A stretch of DNA of 64,000 nt from Anarhynchus alexandrinus (GCA_008711295.1 VUYV01000610.1:225849-289848); one strand, 5' to 3'. Counted from the first letter of the stretch, positions 1 to 12,940 are shown. Notes: generated by a model from the sequence alone, not told the origin. A program made the numbers and translations.

Positions 1-757
1 CTTTTAGTTTAAAACCATTGCTACTTGTCCTATCACTAAAGGCCCTGGTAAAATCTCTCTCCTTCTTTCGTATAAGTCCGCTTTATATATTGACAGGCTG
101 CAATAAGGTCTCCCCGTGGCCTTCTCCAGGCTGAACAGACACAACTCTCTCAGCCTGTCTTCATAGCAGAGGTTTTCCAGCCCTCTGATCATTTTTGTGG
201 CCCTCCTCTGGATCTGCTCTAACAGGTCCATGTCTTTCTTCTGCTGGGGGCCACAGAGCTGGACGCAGTACCCCAGGTGGGGTTTCACGAGAGCAGAGTA
301 GAAGGGCAGAATCACCTTCCTCACCCTGCTGGCCACACTTCTTTTTATGCAGCCAGGATAGAATTGCTTTTCTGGGCTGCAAGCACACATTGCTGGCTCA
401 AGTCCTATTTTTCATCCACCAGTATCCCCAAGTCCTTCTCCACAAGGCTGCTCTTAATCCATTCATTCCCCAGCCTGTATTGATACTGGGGATTGCCTCC
501 ACCCAGGTGCAGGACCTTGTACTTGACCTTGTTGAACTTCATGAGGTTCATACGGGCCCACTCCTCTAGCCCATCAAGGTCCCTCTCGATAGCATCCTGT
601 CCCTCAAGCATATCAACTGCACCACTCATCTTGGTGTCATCCACAAACTTGCTGAGAGTGGAGTCAATCCCACTGTCTATGTCATTGATGAAGATATTAA
701 ATAGTACTAGTCCCAGTACAGACCCTTGAGGGACACCACTTTTTACTGGTTTCCACT
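1..757 (-). mobile_element. CR1 LINE fragment (RT C-terminal half), continues past window start
   Basis: This is the 3' half of a chicken-repeat-1 non-LTR retrotransposon, read on the minus strand. Translation from about 757 downward gives the RT block GVPQGSVLG-type motif, then LFNIFIND, then FVDDTKMSG, which is the CR1 form of the catalytic F/YxDD box. The thumb and C-terminal region follow. The 3' UTR and tail lie to the left of base 1, so the element is cut by the window edge. On the right it stops at about 757, in the SSWQPVTSG region, where matching sequence ends abruptly as expected for a 5'-truncated insertion. Family identity is certain; the right boundary is good to about 10 bases. 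Confidence 0.95.
4..757 (-). pseudogene. CR1 ORF2 RT remnant
   Basis: Two open pieces in different frames make up this RT remnant. Bases 405-757 encode the catalytic core, with FVDD and then a stretch containing LDGLEEWARMNLMKFN and HLGGGNP. Bases 4-390 encode the C-terminal part, with [37 protein letters not shown] and [13 protein letters not shown] stop at about 405 and a frame change separate them, so no complete protein can be made. In an intact element this protein would nick DNA and reverse-transcribe CR1 RNA at the target site. Alanine of the usual FADD box is valine here, which is probably drift. Confidence 0.9.
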
Positions 758-3400
758 TGGATGCTGTGAAATGAAGATGACTTGCTGCATTCTTATAATA
801 GCCAACTAATAAATTATTTATTTATTTTTAGTTGGGTAACAGACATATCAATGCTTTATTTACTGGAAGATGCTCAAATCCTGTATTCCAAACAAAATTG
901 TTCATTTCTAGAGCTATATGAAAGACTATAATTAAAATATTGTTTTCTTGAGAAAGCTATACTAAAGAAACTTTTTCATTTGCAGAATTTTTGTTGATGG
1001 GATTAAATCAATTTCAGTGTGGTTTTTTTTTGGTGTAATACTCTAACGATTTGGAAGAATTAGTGTGAACTTCTTCCTCTGCCTGAATTAAGTAAATGCT
1101 GCATTTCTTACTATCAGACTGTTCCCACCCCTCCCAAAACTGCAGCTGTTGACCATATGTAGCAATAACAGTCTACAGCTGTGGGGCTACAGAGGAAAGA
1201 GGGACCTATAAATCATAATCTAAACTGTTTTCATGCACACACTGGGACAGACGTTCCAGCACCTCTGCAGAGAGTGTATTGTCTCTAAGGCACTGTTGGC
1301 TCTCTGGGCTTGCCTGACTTCACTGAAAACGGCCAAACTCTCACTCTCCTAAGACCAAACTCATTGCCCAGTTGGAGATAACGTTACCAGGAACAGCAAC
1401 AAATATCTCAATGACACAGAGTGCATTATTGTCAAGTCTGAAGTCTCTTCACATAGACATGCAGGCAACAAAGGTAGTAAATCTTCAGTCGTATAGGTTG
1501 TGTTTGTGTTCAAAGCTGACACAGACACCTTTACAGGGTGATTCTTCCCTTCCTACAATATTTGATATTAGATGATTTACCATTCAGGGGTGCCTATGCT
1601 TGAGACGAGAAATTTAACGTGAAAGAGTAAAGCATTTTCCCCTTAACCTTTTTGGCAAAAACAACTGGAGCAAATGTATGTTTAAAACTCTGCTTCAGTA
1701 AAGCAAACCAATGCAACAAAACAAGAGGCAGACACACAGCATGGGAAAAATAAGAACAAAAGCCTCTTCAGTCCAAATGATTACTGTTTGATGTTAGAAG
1801 TAATAAAAAGACAATCTTGTAATGCAAAATGCCAGACAAACTCAATAATAGGCAGTGGCATCATCCTGGAATTCTGTGTTTGCAGTTTGATCAGCAGATG
1901 GTCATGATATAATCGTCAACTATGTAGAAAAGAGACCAAAAACTTCACCAGCTATGAATTTACAGACTGCAGACTTTAGTTCAGGTGGGGGTTTTTCATC
2001 CATCAAAAAGTGGAGCTGCAATATTTCTGAAATATGCATTACAAGATTTTAGTGGAAGTCTGCTGAATATTTCATTTTCAATCATCAGAAATAGTGAAGT
2101 TACAAAAGAATGCCTTTAAGCTGAAAAATGTAGCTTTACAAGCAGAACAGCCCATTTGGGGGAATGACCAATGCTTTTCTTCCATTTTTGTGTTTCCAAG
2201 AGGACACTTTTAACAGCTGGCTTTGCAGTTTTTATTTTGTAGTGTTCTGTAAGATCCTGCTTGCTGAATAACGCTGCCAGTTACTGGTCACATAATCTGA
2301 ACAGCATATATTTTATCACAGAGTGGCAGAATAAGTGATCTTAAAAAACTGCTGGCTGCAGATGTCTTTGTTGTTACTTTGGAAGCAAGTATAGAATGCC
2401 AGGTATGCAATAAACTAATTTCAAAGATATCTAGGACCAAACGAAGTTGGCTAATTGTGATATTTTGGAAGGGCTGTTATCATGGCACTCAGGCCTGAAT
2501 ACACCTTAAATGCACTTTCATTTATCTAAGTTTCAGCCACTATAAGTAAAGAAGTCTTAATAGCTTTCCTCTGGAGATGCTTCTTGCCACCGACCACAGA
2601 GGGGAATCTAGGTAGTTGGCTTTGAATAGAAAATTCTAGAAACTTCTAGAAAAATGAAGCCAGCCAAGATGAACAGAAAACTGTACCCTAGGTACAGAAA
2701 TCTTCAAAGACATAAACACTTTGGCTTGGATTCAAAATTATATTGCTCTAAGCAGTATGACACCTAACTATTAAGTTCTTTTTCTTGGTGGGGAACTGGT
2801 GACACTTAGTGCGAGCACCGATGTTGACAAAGCATCCCACTCAGAAAGACTGGGAACTTCCAAGAAATCGGATGTGCATGTCACAAAGAAAATGTTGAGA
2901 TTTTATGTCTGTTGTCTCATTTGGGCATGATACCGAGATTGCTAAATTTTTACAGCAAGCAACCCAAAAGATTCTCAGCCACAGTCTCTTGAGACCCATT
3001 GACTCCCAGATCTTTCAGAGAAAGTTCCTGACTAATGGGGACTCTGCGGTTGTGAGAACCACATCCTAAGGCAGCCTTTAAAACCTATCATTACTGAAAT
3101 TCAGATGAGATTGTTGCCCAAATATATTTGTGTGTCTGAATGTCAGCAAAGCCCAATATTTACAGTGTCTTTTCTCTTGCAACTGTAGGCATTGCCATTA
3201 GCAAAGAATCAGACTTTTTTTTCTTTAAATCCAGAATTCTAGGGCTTGATCCTCCATTAAGTACCATAACAATGAGCTCAGAAGTTTAATTACATCATCT
3301 GCAAGAACTCTCATTTATTGTATTGGTTTCATACTGATTTCTTTTCATATTCTTTGCACATACACTTATGCTTTACTAGAAGAAAAAGTAAGCAAGGACT
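758..3400. other. No supported gene; AT-rich single-copy-looking DNA
   Basis: Only short chance ORFs occur here (the longest is 67 codons, at 1372-1575, with no recognisable domain). I see no splice-flanked conserved frame, RNA gene or recognisable repeat. A weak 'GGGCTTGATCCTCC' motif at about 3241 resembles the worn 3' tails of ancient sauropsid LINEs, but it is too short to call. Confidence 0.6.
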
Positions 3401-3404
3401 TCTT

Positions 3405-3625
3405 AATTTACCTTCTCTGTGACATTCATTACCCTGTATGGTTCTATAATATCCTGCCTTAATCACCTCAAAACTAAACAGTCTTTCCATGCCCTCAAGA
3501 ACTTCATCAGGCTTCTTTGGACCCCTTCCATTTCTGCTATATATTTTTAAGGTGAGATAATGGAGAATGAACAGCATTGCATAAGGCCAAACCAGGAAAA
3601 TATGTGATGATATTATTATAATTTC
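3405..3625 (-). mobile_element. Ancient CR1/L3-like LINE tail
   Basis: The minus strand reads like the end of a CR1-clade RT: GMERLFSFE followed by VIKAGYYRTIQG, matching the usual '[23 protein letters not shown]' region only loosely. On the plus strand the order of CCTTAATCACCTC, AAACTAAACAGTC and a 'CCCTTCCATTTCTGCTATATAT' style block is the order seen in old sauropsid CR1 3' ends. Divergence is high, so this copy is much older than the CR1s with intact ATTCTATG tails. It carries no function. Limits are approximate. Confidence 0.65.
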
Positions 3626-5600
3626 AAGTTTATTTTCTAGACCTTCTTTAAATGCCTTTATGTTTTGTTTGTTTAATTGCAGATACACAGTGAATTATCT
3701 GCAAAGACTTCAAGGATTTTTTTCTGTAATGATTTGAGCAGCATTCTAGCTAAGTTCCATTGTATGCTTGCTGCTATATTAAAGTTTCTTATTTTCCTCT
3801 CCACTCTTCATGTTCTGTCATGCCACACTTGCCTTAAGTGTGTCTAAAAACTATATTTTAGTGCAACCGTAAATTAATAGCATTAATATAAGTATATAAA
3901 AGCATATGATCTGCAGTAAAGAACCATAGATAAACAGATGAGGGCAGCATTAGAAGTCAGCTCCCTCCACCAAACAGCATCAACTAGAACTAAATCATTG
4001 CTGACAAATATTTTTCTAAATGGTTGTTTAAAACTCGAATTAAGAATACTGCAATGCTTTTGCACAGGTTTTCCCAGTGTTTAATCTCTGTTACTAACTA
4101 AGGCACAAGTTGAAGCTCACTGGTACTTGTTTCAATGCAGTGAATATGTAGTTCTATGGCTCTTTATAACAAACATTCATTAAGCACTTGAAGATTGTAT
4201 TTGTTCAGTCTTTTCTTTCTCTTGAACAAGAAGACTCTATTTTTTCTACCTTTTGTCACAGAAAAACATACTAGTTGATCAGAGTGGTCCTGGTGATCTT
4301 GAAAATATTTATCAGTAAATTTAGTAGATCTTTCTGAAGGATATCACACGTGTCTGATCTTCACTGACTCAGAAATTTTCTATGCTCTTGAAAATGTTCC
4401 TGCTTCATGAATAGCACTGATAACTTATAGCCACACCACTTTAAAATAAATATACCTACAAATGTCTATGCCATAAGCAAGTAGAGAATAAGGTTTTAAA
4501 ATGCATGTCATACTTGGGACATGTTCCTATATTGGGTTCCCAAACTTAAGTTTCCTGATCCTGTTCTTTCCCTCCTTAACACAGAATTTCAGATTTTCCA
4601 TTGCCTTAAAATCTACGAACCTTCAAAACTTAGGGAAAACCTGCAAATTCTGAACTTATTCTGAGAAACCCACAAACACAAGGGCCTGAATTGTTTTATT
4701 ATCGCTTTTCTCAGTTTTCTTTTATCTGCAATGTCAAGAAAATTTCCTTGGTTTTGGAAAAAGTGAATGTTCTTGCTGCGCTGAGAACTCAGTTGTGCAG
4801 CTGAATACTGGAACATCAAACAATAGCTGATAGGATGAGGAAGCGTCTCCAAATCATTGCATTCAGGGTTTCATTGTAAGGAAAAGAAAGGTGTCCAAAG
4901 TTTGTAAGAAACTTAGAGAAAGTGATTTGATAAAAAAGTACCTACATGGGATGATCACAACAGTAGTCTGAAAGACATAGTAGTCTTGAAATACCCTTTA
5001 GACGTTCAAGACTCTCAATGCTTCTGCTGATTCAGGATGATGTATCTATATTTGTTTGCAGCTACGTAAGAAAATCAACAATGATTCCCAGCAGCTCAAT
5101 TACAAATCTAGCCTTTATCTCTTTTTATTTCTCCTAATTACACGAAAAGGTAAATATTCACACATGACAGAATAGGAGATAAGACTCTTATTAGTTTTAT
5201 TGACTGATGTTATTAGCTAAAATATTTTCTTATACATAAGGAAAAACTTTGAGCTTCAGAAAAGATAGATTCTACAACAGTTTTAATGTTTTTAATCGGT
5301 ACATCATCTCTTTTCTCTACACTATCTTGCTTTGCCTTATTCTTATTCATTTAAAAGTACAAAAAAGACAAACAAGATCCATATTTTCATTAGCAAAAAT
5401 TTAATATTTAGTAGGCTGGAATAAAACCCAACATCTTGCTATTTAATCTTAGACTGTTCTTTGGCAGAGAAGGGAGCTTTAACTGACACCTGTGAATGAA
5501 GGGAAACTAAGGCTGCTTTTGGATGACTGCACAAAAGAAATCATGCAAGCTGCACCATAAGAAGGAGATGTACAAACTGATATATTACTGCAGGAAATAT
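3626..5600. other. No supported gene
   Basis: Only short chance ORFs, the longest 79 codons (4613-4852, minus) without recognisable domains. The composition is AT-rich and I see no repeat family I can name. Confidence 0.6.
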
Positions 5601-5601
5601 A

Positions 5602-5602
5602 T

Positions 5603-5658
<56 letters not shown>
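5602..5658. repeat. (GT)n microsatellite
   Basis: Bases 5611-5658 are an uninterrupted (GT)24 run, preceded by an imperfect extension from 5602. Open frames that cross it on both strands, giving poly Cys-Val or poly His-Thr, are artefacts of the dinucleotide. A pure run this long is likely to vary in length between individuals. Confidence 0.99.
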
Positions 5659-5661
<3 letters not shown>

Positions 5662-6549
5662 GGACAGAAAGAGACCTTGAATTGCATATGCTCTGTAATT
5701 GGAAACACAGTAAGGAGAGACAAAAAATTGCCTCCTTCCCATTTGATGTTACTGTCCTTTCCACTCATTGCTAAAAGGTGACTGATAACTGTAAAGTCAG
5801 TCTACAGTAGTGTAAAGATTAAATATACGAACAGAGGCCCTAAGCAAATGGGGCTGACGCCTCCATTTGTACTCAAGGAAGGACCCCAGAAGAAAGACCA
5901 ACTTCTCAGTTCTGTCTGATGCTCACATGCTTCAGTCCAGCATCAGGATTTCATCTCTAATTCAGACTGAGCCAGTGAGAGTCTGTGAGCTCAGCATGTG
6001 CCCAGTATCCTGAGATGGAAAAACAAGACCTTGATTTCTTCTACACTATTCATAAACCATCTGAGCAGGCAGAAAAGTTTTTCCTAAGGATGTGGAGCTC
6101 TTGTCATACCTCTGCTCCAGAGGGAGGGAGGTGCTTAAGCAAGGGATCCATTTCAGTATAAGTTTTGAAGAAAGGATTGAGCAAATCCTTCTCAGTTTCC
6201 TTCTGCTGGCATACACTGGGAGGAGGATTTCCCCCCACAGGAACCTCCTGTCAATAATGATTACACTGATTTTTCTTCTTCACATTAAAGTCTTATCTAA
6301 GGGCTCCACCTGAGATGGGCACCCCTGTGTAGAAACTGTACAAATAGAAGGGATGAACAAAGCTCTCCTGCTGATAGAGACAGCAGCACAGGATCACAAC
6401 TTTTGCATGGCATATTGGCCTGGGGTCATGACAATCTTAGGGGTAGCTGTCACCTTTTATACCCCCTGAAAATCCACTCTTGCAAAGGAAAAATCCCCTC
6501 CTCAAGCATATTATATCTGAGATTTTGTAAAAGTATTAGTACTATGACA
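5659..6549. other. No supported gene
   Basis: Only short chance ORFs. The plus-strand frame at 6092-6313 has no recognisable domain. Confidence 0.55.
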
Positions 6550-6630
6550 TCGACTTTACAGATAGGAAACTGGAACAGAGGAAGATTTATTAATTTGCCT
6601 AAGGCTGCAGAATGAGTGCATGGTAAAGGA
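6550..6630 (+). mobile_element. MIR-like SINE core fragment
   Basis: The order ACTTTACAGATAGGAAACTG, then ACAGAGGAAGATTTATTAATTTG, then CCTAAGGCTGCAGAATGAG follows the conserved core of amniote MIR SINEs ('TTTACAGATGAGGAAACTGAGGC ... TTGCCCAAGGTCACAC'). Only about 80 bases are recognisable and the copy is heavily diverged. MIRs are tRNA-derived SINEs mobilised by L2-type LINEs, and this one is a fossil. Identity rests on recall of the family core and not on an alignment. Confidence 0.6.
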
Positions 6631-7504
6631 AATCCTGGGGTGAATTTACAGCAGTAAATAAAAATGACTAAGCCCGTTCTCTGGCCCTGTGGTAAGAAGC
6701 ACAGAAAAGTTTAATGGTGGCTGAACTCTTTTATCCCAGACAACAGGGCAGCTGCAGCTGGAGCTGGAGGTGCACATTCAAAGGACAAGCCTCAACAGGC
6801 AAGCTGCAATAAAAGAAACTCTTATTAGACATTATAATTAAAATTATTCCCATAGGGAACAGGGGTGCAGAGATGTGGCAGTATTCCCGTCCATAGAGAT
6901 TTTCTAAACTAGACTGGACATGACTGCCTGTTCCATGGGACTTGGTGTGTATCTCAACCTTTGCACTCATTCAACATTTTACAGTAATATTTGGCTGTAG
7001 TTCTCCAGTGTCTTGCTGCTTGCAAGGCTGTTTGTAAGTACCATTTTAATTCTGCTACATGCAGTCGAAGCAGCAACATCTACCTCGCTACTGTCACTGT
7101 CATTCCTTGTTTATAGCAGAGATGGGCAACTGACAACCCAGAAGATGCATTCATCCCACAAGACAATTTTGCCTGGTCCTTTGGAATGCAAGGCAGTCAG
7201 AAGACAAAAACAACTCATGGTATAGTTGATGTGACATAGAGTTGAGGATGAGATAGATCAGATATGGAAGTCAGGTGAGCTGTGCATCCCATAATATGAT
7301 TGTGTTGGCCTGATCTTCAAGAATGTAATTAGGGAAAAATAAGACCCTTCAAATCCTATACGTGTCCTCTCCATTTTATACCCAGTAGCAGGTTATACTG
7401 CTAGACTAGGAAAATTCAATTTGAAACTTAACTCTCATTTAGTGAAATTTCTTGTCTGAGGAATGTAACAAAACATGGAAGGGGTACTGGCACATTACAA
7501 ACCC
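6631..7504. other. No supported gene
   Basis: Short chance ORFs only, for example 6731-6970 minus and 7013-7225 plus, without domain signatures. Confidence 0.55.
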
Positions 7505-7900
7505 CACGGTAGTTCCATAAAGTCTTAGCTGACAAAACATGAAGCTAATGAATTGATTAATGCTGTTATCAGAGTGGGCTTACCCTTAGAAAATTCAACA
7601 GATCAGGGCACTAATTTTATGTCTTCTCTGCTAAATGAGGTGTGCAAGCTTTTAAAAATTCCCCCTTCACACAGAGTTTTGTATCAGCCAGAAACAGATG
7701 GGCTTGTAGAATACTTTAATCAAACATTTAAGCAGATGCTAAGAAAATTCATCAGCAGTGAACCAAAACATTGGGATAAATTGTTACCTTTTGTTTAGTT
7801 TGTCTATTGGGAGGTCTCTTAATCATCAATTGGATGCTCCCTATACCTTTCCAAAAATGCTCAGGAGGCAGACATTCTGAAGTTGTGTTGTTTGCAAATT
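7505..7900 (+). pseudogene. Ty3/gypsy-type integrase core remnant
   Basis: The open frame at 7553-7798 encodes part of a retroelement integrase catalytic (RNase H-fold) core: STDQGTNFMSSLLNEVCKLL, then HRVLYQPETDGLVEYFNQTF, then KHWDKLLPFV. The second Asp (TDQGTNF) and the Glu block (QTDGLVExFNQTLK-like) of the DDE triad region are visible. Before the open part, in-frame stops interrupt a recognisable N-terminal continuation from about 7505. After the stop at 7796-7798 the same frame continues with a YWEVS-stop-SSIG segment aligning to the usual REVPQxSTGFSPFELLYG region, so homology reaches about 7895. No gag, protease, RT, LTR or primer-binding site was seen nearby. The copy cannot encode a working enzyme. 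A domesticated integrase gene is possible in principle, but the multiple stops argue against it. Confidence 0.85.
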
Positions 7901-8654
7901 ATCCGACATTGGCAGCATCACATTTTCACCCAGATAACATCCTTTTTAATTATGTTGTTCAGGTATGTAAATCAAGGCCCTGATCCTGCAGATAGATCCA
8001 CACAACTGGAAGGATATAATATGTACATGAATGACAGCAATAGTCAGAATTCAAAACAGGCAATTTTTATGTAATGTTGAGGCCAACGACTGATGAGGCT
8101 GAACAATTCTCAATACAAAAGCAGTGACATTGAGACTTAGGTACTTCTTATTCTCTTTTATGCTATTCTCAATGGACAACCCATTCCATGCGATATTAGT
8201 TTTAGGACAGGGAATAGATGGATTTGCACATGCAGCAGTATCATGTGGGTTCATTTCCCAGATCTGGGCTAGATTATTCACGGCTAAATCTACAGACAAC
8301 AACACATTTTAATGTTCAAAGTTGCTGGTTTAGGGTTAGGCATGTGGGCCTGATTTGACGTCATAATGACTCACTCAAGCTGCATATGGTTCTGACATAA
8401 AGTCTCATGACACAGTATTTTTGGTGGCTCAGGCCCTTTCTTATGCTGCTGGGTATCTAGAATGTCAGTCCACTGATCTATAATATTGCTCAGAGAAGTA
8501 GTGCTACTGTGTTGTAATGGCCAACAAAAGACATGTGAAATATAATTAAATCTTTCTAATTCAACTATGTCCTGGTTAGAGTAGCACAGAGCTAATTTCT
8601 CTTCTAATACCTGGGAAAACTGCACTTTAAAAAGACTCTAATGACTGAATTTGC
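7901..8654. other. No supported gene; possible worn LINE tail
   Basis: 'AAGGCCCTGATCCTGCAG' at about 7974 and 'GTGGGCCTGATTTGACGTC' at about 8346 resemble tails of ancient sauropsid LINEs. Nothing else can be identified and the ORFs are short. Confidence 0.4.
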
Positions 8655-9190
8655 GAAAATACTTATTTTATAGCCAGCTATGGTATGCGGGTTTCAAGGT
8701 CTCAGTGTTTTCGAGTTATCCAGGTGCAGGGATGAGGAGGAGCAGGACCTGGGCACTTGACCCAAACTGGCCAACAGGATTATTTCCTACCATGAACATC
8801 ACATTCAATATATATGAAAAAGTTTGCTGCAAAGTTCTCTCTCTTCTATGATGGCTGCCATCCTGAGAACTTTTTGACCTGGTGCCAGACCCTTGACACC
8901 TTCCCTTCCTCCTGAAGCCATAGCGCTTGCAGTGTCCCACATTTGCCATCCGCTGCTGGGAGTGCACAGCTTCCTACTGATACAGTTGGCTAAGTATAAT
9001 CCTTGTATATTTTATATTGGTATCAATATAAAATCCAGGATCAATGTTGGTTCTTTAGTGTTATTAATGTTAATTATCTAGTCTTACTCTATTAATCTGC
9101 TTATATTTCAAACCTCAGGTTTCCTTGTTTTTTCCACAGTTCCCCTTCCCTGGTGGGGAGGGGTCATGGGGTGATAGAATAATTCTCTAA
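8655..9190 (+). mobile_element. Decayed solo LTR of an avian endogenous retrovirus
   Basis: The block at 8758-8815 carries the avian ERV U3 promoter core: GACCCAAACTGGCCAACAGG, a degraded 'ATTCCATACCATG', and TCAATATATATG in the TATA position. The later block 8905-9020 (AGCGCTTGCAGTGTC, ATTTGCCATCCGCTGCTG) fits R/U5 sequence of this LTR group. At 9085-9180 the polyadenylation signal ATTAAA has become ATTAAT (9091-9096). It is followed by TTTCAAACCTCAGGTTTCC and a CCCTGGTGGGGAGGGG stretch matching the usual 3' part. Termini are worn and no internal retroviral genes follow, so this is a solo LTR remnant. Limits are good to about 30 bases. Confidence 0.75.
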
Positions 9191-11495
9191 ATGACAATAA
9201 ATTGTTGTGGGTTTCTCAAACCATAACAAGCTATTTAACTTTCAGTAATACACTATATCTGACTACCCAGAAGGTTACCCAGCCACTGTGAGAAAGTTTA
9301 GTTGTTGATTAAGATGTCTGTAGAAATACCAATGAAACAGTGTCAGGCAAATGGTTTATATATATAGACACACATATGGTCTTTAGGAGCCCCAGTTCTG
9401 TTGAAAATTATGGGAATGTACAAAAGTGTAAAATTTGGCTCTGTGAATACTCTAAGTATATATTAACTTAGATTAATGGAGTGTACAGTTCAAATTATTC
9501 TTTGTATGCAAAAGGTTTATGGTGTTCTTCAAAATGTTGGTGAAATCAAAATAGCATAAGGAAGAAGAAAAGTTGTTCTATATTGCTCTAAGACAAACCT
9601 TTCAATTTTCACTCCCTACCCAAAGAGAAAATCTGACAACTTTTTTCTTTTACAAACTTCACATTTTTTAGAATTTACATCCAGTTAAGTTTGGTTCCAG
9701 AATGTCACATAGACATTAGAAGAATCAAAAAGTTCATTTCTGATCTATATCAGTAAAATGTTGCAAGAGGACAGTGAAGAATTAATTCTTTTAATTCTGG
9801 AAAGCAAATGGAGGAAAAGAAAGAGGAAGAACTGACCATTCAGCAAATATTCATTAATGATTCATGAATACTTTGGGTTACAATGAAATTGTATTTTTTG
9901 GCACCCAGCTAAAAATAAATGGAAACTAAAAGCAAAGTGAATATCATGTATGGGGAGAGTCATCAGGCTAATAAATCTGAAGCCAAGTTTTGAAAGGAAA
10001 TTTGGCATCCTTCAAGGCACACTGGTAACAAAAGAGTGAAAAAAGGGATAATTAATTTTTAGATACCTTTCAGAAAATTTAAAAGCCATCATCCTTTAGG
10101 TTCAAATAGTTTCTTCCCCTCCTATTTTTGTAATTTCATGAAAGAAGTATGCTGTATTGAGAATATCTATTTTCTCTCTTTCCTTTTTCTGTATGTTTCT
10201 ATCTTGATGTTTTCTTTTCCTCATTATTTTAAAATGCAAGGCTTCTGAGAATTCTGAAGTTAAATATTTGAACTCACTTTACAAGATCATAGGAGTTTCT
10301 TTTTTTTCATTCTTTCCTTGCTTCATTATATTATTTAATGTTATCAGGTTGAATGGAATTTATTTTTTTTTTTAATACCTAAGAAGAAAAAGGGGACGGG
10401 GAAAAAATAGATATAATTTTAAAAACTTTTACGTAACAGGATTGTGGCTACCTCAAAAAAGTTGCATAAGAACGCGTCTCCTCGTCTGTGATAAATATTA
10501 TCTTCACTTCTTATTAGGGAATCAAGTCACTCTCAGAGGACTTTTGAGCAGCTCTACTTCCTGCTGTGAAGAGCTTAGTGCAGCTCTTAGCAGTACAGCC
10601 CAGAGTGAAGTTCTTTGCAACCCACTGTTGCCTTAAGCTGGGTAATATTCTGTTTTGAGCAGCAGCTCCACAGCCTAATTCAGTACTCCTTCTCTCTAAG
10701 CAAGGAAAAGTCAGCAGGGCTATACCTCTCCATTTCTCTGGAGGCAATGTGAAAATGGATCTTTAAGGCCGTTATGCGTATGCCTTGGGATGGTCTCTTG
10801 TGCAACATCTAGGGGAACTGTCTGGGAAAATGGCTGTCTTCAGTCTGTTCCATCTTGTAACTGCATGACTTCGAAAAATTTAAAGACAAGACAGGAGAAA
10901 ATGATCTTTCACCAGACAAATTTAGTCCTATGAACTATGGGCAAATCGCTTGTCAAGATAGGTCCTTTTATACTGTTGTTAAAAGTTGTTCAGTGATACA
11001 ATGGTGGTGCAACAAGGTTTAATTATGAAGGTGTCTCAGGAAATATTTGCTGTGACCAAAACAGTAATATTCCAATAATCATCCCTAAAATGCAGAGCTG
11101 GAAGCAATTCTTTGCCTGCATCAGCTGAACTAAACGTTGACCATGCAGAAGAACAGCGACCTCACTGTCTTTCTGCCATCAGAATGATTTGTTTGCTTGG
11201 TGCTGAGTGTTAGCCTTTCTTTTTCTCCATTTTATTGAAAAATATGTTTGCATGAAAGCATTACAGTTTGTGTATAAAGAACACTGTCTACCAATATTAA
11301 GCTCGCAAAGGACTAAAAGCATGGGAGATATCCTTTTTTTAACAGTGCTCAGTCCAATACAGGGAATGAGAAACAAGACCTAACCTGCAACCCAGCATTT
11401 CTTGACAGCTTCACAAATTCTCCGTCATCGAGGACTAACCCAGCTATTTCCACATGGCACAAATGAGGGCACAGGATAGCAGGTAGGTGTAGACT

Positions 11496-11516
11496 CATCC
11501 ATCCATCCATCCATCC
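11496..11516. repeat. (CATC)n tetranucleotide repeat
   Basis: Five tandem copies of CATC plus one base. A short perfect simple repeat. Confidence 0.95.
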
Positions 11517-12865
11517 CTGTATCACTGCACCCTTATGTCATGATCAGATCATGAGGGAAGCAGGAGTTCTTCATACATCTACATCACTGTTAAGTGGGGA
11601 TTATATTCTGTGTTATATTATCACGGAGAGATCAGAAATGTTTCCTGACTGTATGTGATCTGGAGTTGGAAAACAGACCCATTCAGTCCAGAATTTATTT
11701 GTACTCTTGAGTAGAGTAGATAAATAACCATTAATCAGTACCACCTACCTCAGGGTCAGGATAGCTTCTCTACTGCCCATTGTTGTCACACAGATGATTT
11801 TCTAAATTAAGTTCTCAACACTGTTGTTCAGAGACATTTTTTCTTTTTTTGCAGGTAATTCTCTGGCCAATGTTATGCAGTAGGTGAGACTATGCACAAT
11901 GAGAAAAGATCCTTCTATGAACCTGTTCATAGGTTGGATTCTAAGGTAAGTAAAGCCACACATCTCTAACATAAATTTTCATCCTGCTATCCTCTTTCCT
12001 CCTTTAATTGGCCAACGCTGAGTTCAGCATAGCTAGGTTTATTACTCCTTCTCCACATTATATACTTGTTTACCTAAGAGGCTACTGCATTCATGCTGAA
12101 TTATCCAGTTGGACTTCTCGGGCAGCCAACTCTCACAGTGGTTAACTTTCAAAATGCACAACTCAGCAAGCAAAGAACGAAAACAGAGAGAAAGCCTTAA
12201 GTACTTGACTCTCTGCTTTAATTGCATATCTCAGGCTTTTATTTTAAATGCCCAGAGAAGTTATCTTTATTATACTGTTTAGCTTAAGTGTTGCTCCCAG
12301 ATTAATATCTAATTTAAAAGCAGCTATCATTTTCCCCTTGTAGAAATTATTTTTCATAGTAACACCTTCAAAGTAGCTAAAAATATCCTTGCTATACAGA
12401 GCAATAAACGTTTGCAGGTATGAATCCCATTATAGTTTATGGTGATTAAAACATGAAATAGGACTTGGTGTTTGCTCTAATTTGAAACAGACAGACCTAA
12501 GAGCAAGTAATGATATTTATGTCCCCTTTACCTCAGGGCTTCAACGTGTGAGGGGATAGCTAATGTCTTTTTGAAAAGAAACTTAGAAGATATCGAATAT
12601 TAGGCTTGCTGTTATCCTCCTCTTTACCTCTCGTATGTGTTTCATTAACTATTCTGACCAACACACTACCAAAGAAGGGGTTAAGATAGTCAGCAGAGGA
12701 TGACAGGTTTTTAAGAGAAGGGAAAACCTGGGGGCATCCGTCCTTCACAGGTTATTTTTTTTTTTATATTTTCTTTTTTCCTGCAGCAGCATATATATAA
12801 AAAGATTAAATGTGCAGGCTAAATGGGAAAGCCTCCAGCGTGCACTAGTCTCCTATAAACCACAT

Positions 12866-12940
12866 TTCTTGGGGTTTTGGTTTCTTTTTTTTTGGGGGGG
12901 GTGTTTTTTTTCTGGTTTTGTTTGTTTGTTTGTTTGTTTA
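12866..12940. repeat. T/G-rich low-complexity patch with (TTTG)n
   Basis: Runs of T and G end in about five tandem GTTT units. The ORF at 12877-13065 that begins inside it is driven by this composition and is not a gene. Confidence 0.85.

Noticed and set aside
5479..5774. ORFs with Cys-Val or His-Thr repeats
   Set aside because: They are produced by the (GT)n microsatellite in both directions.
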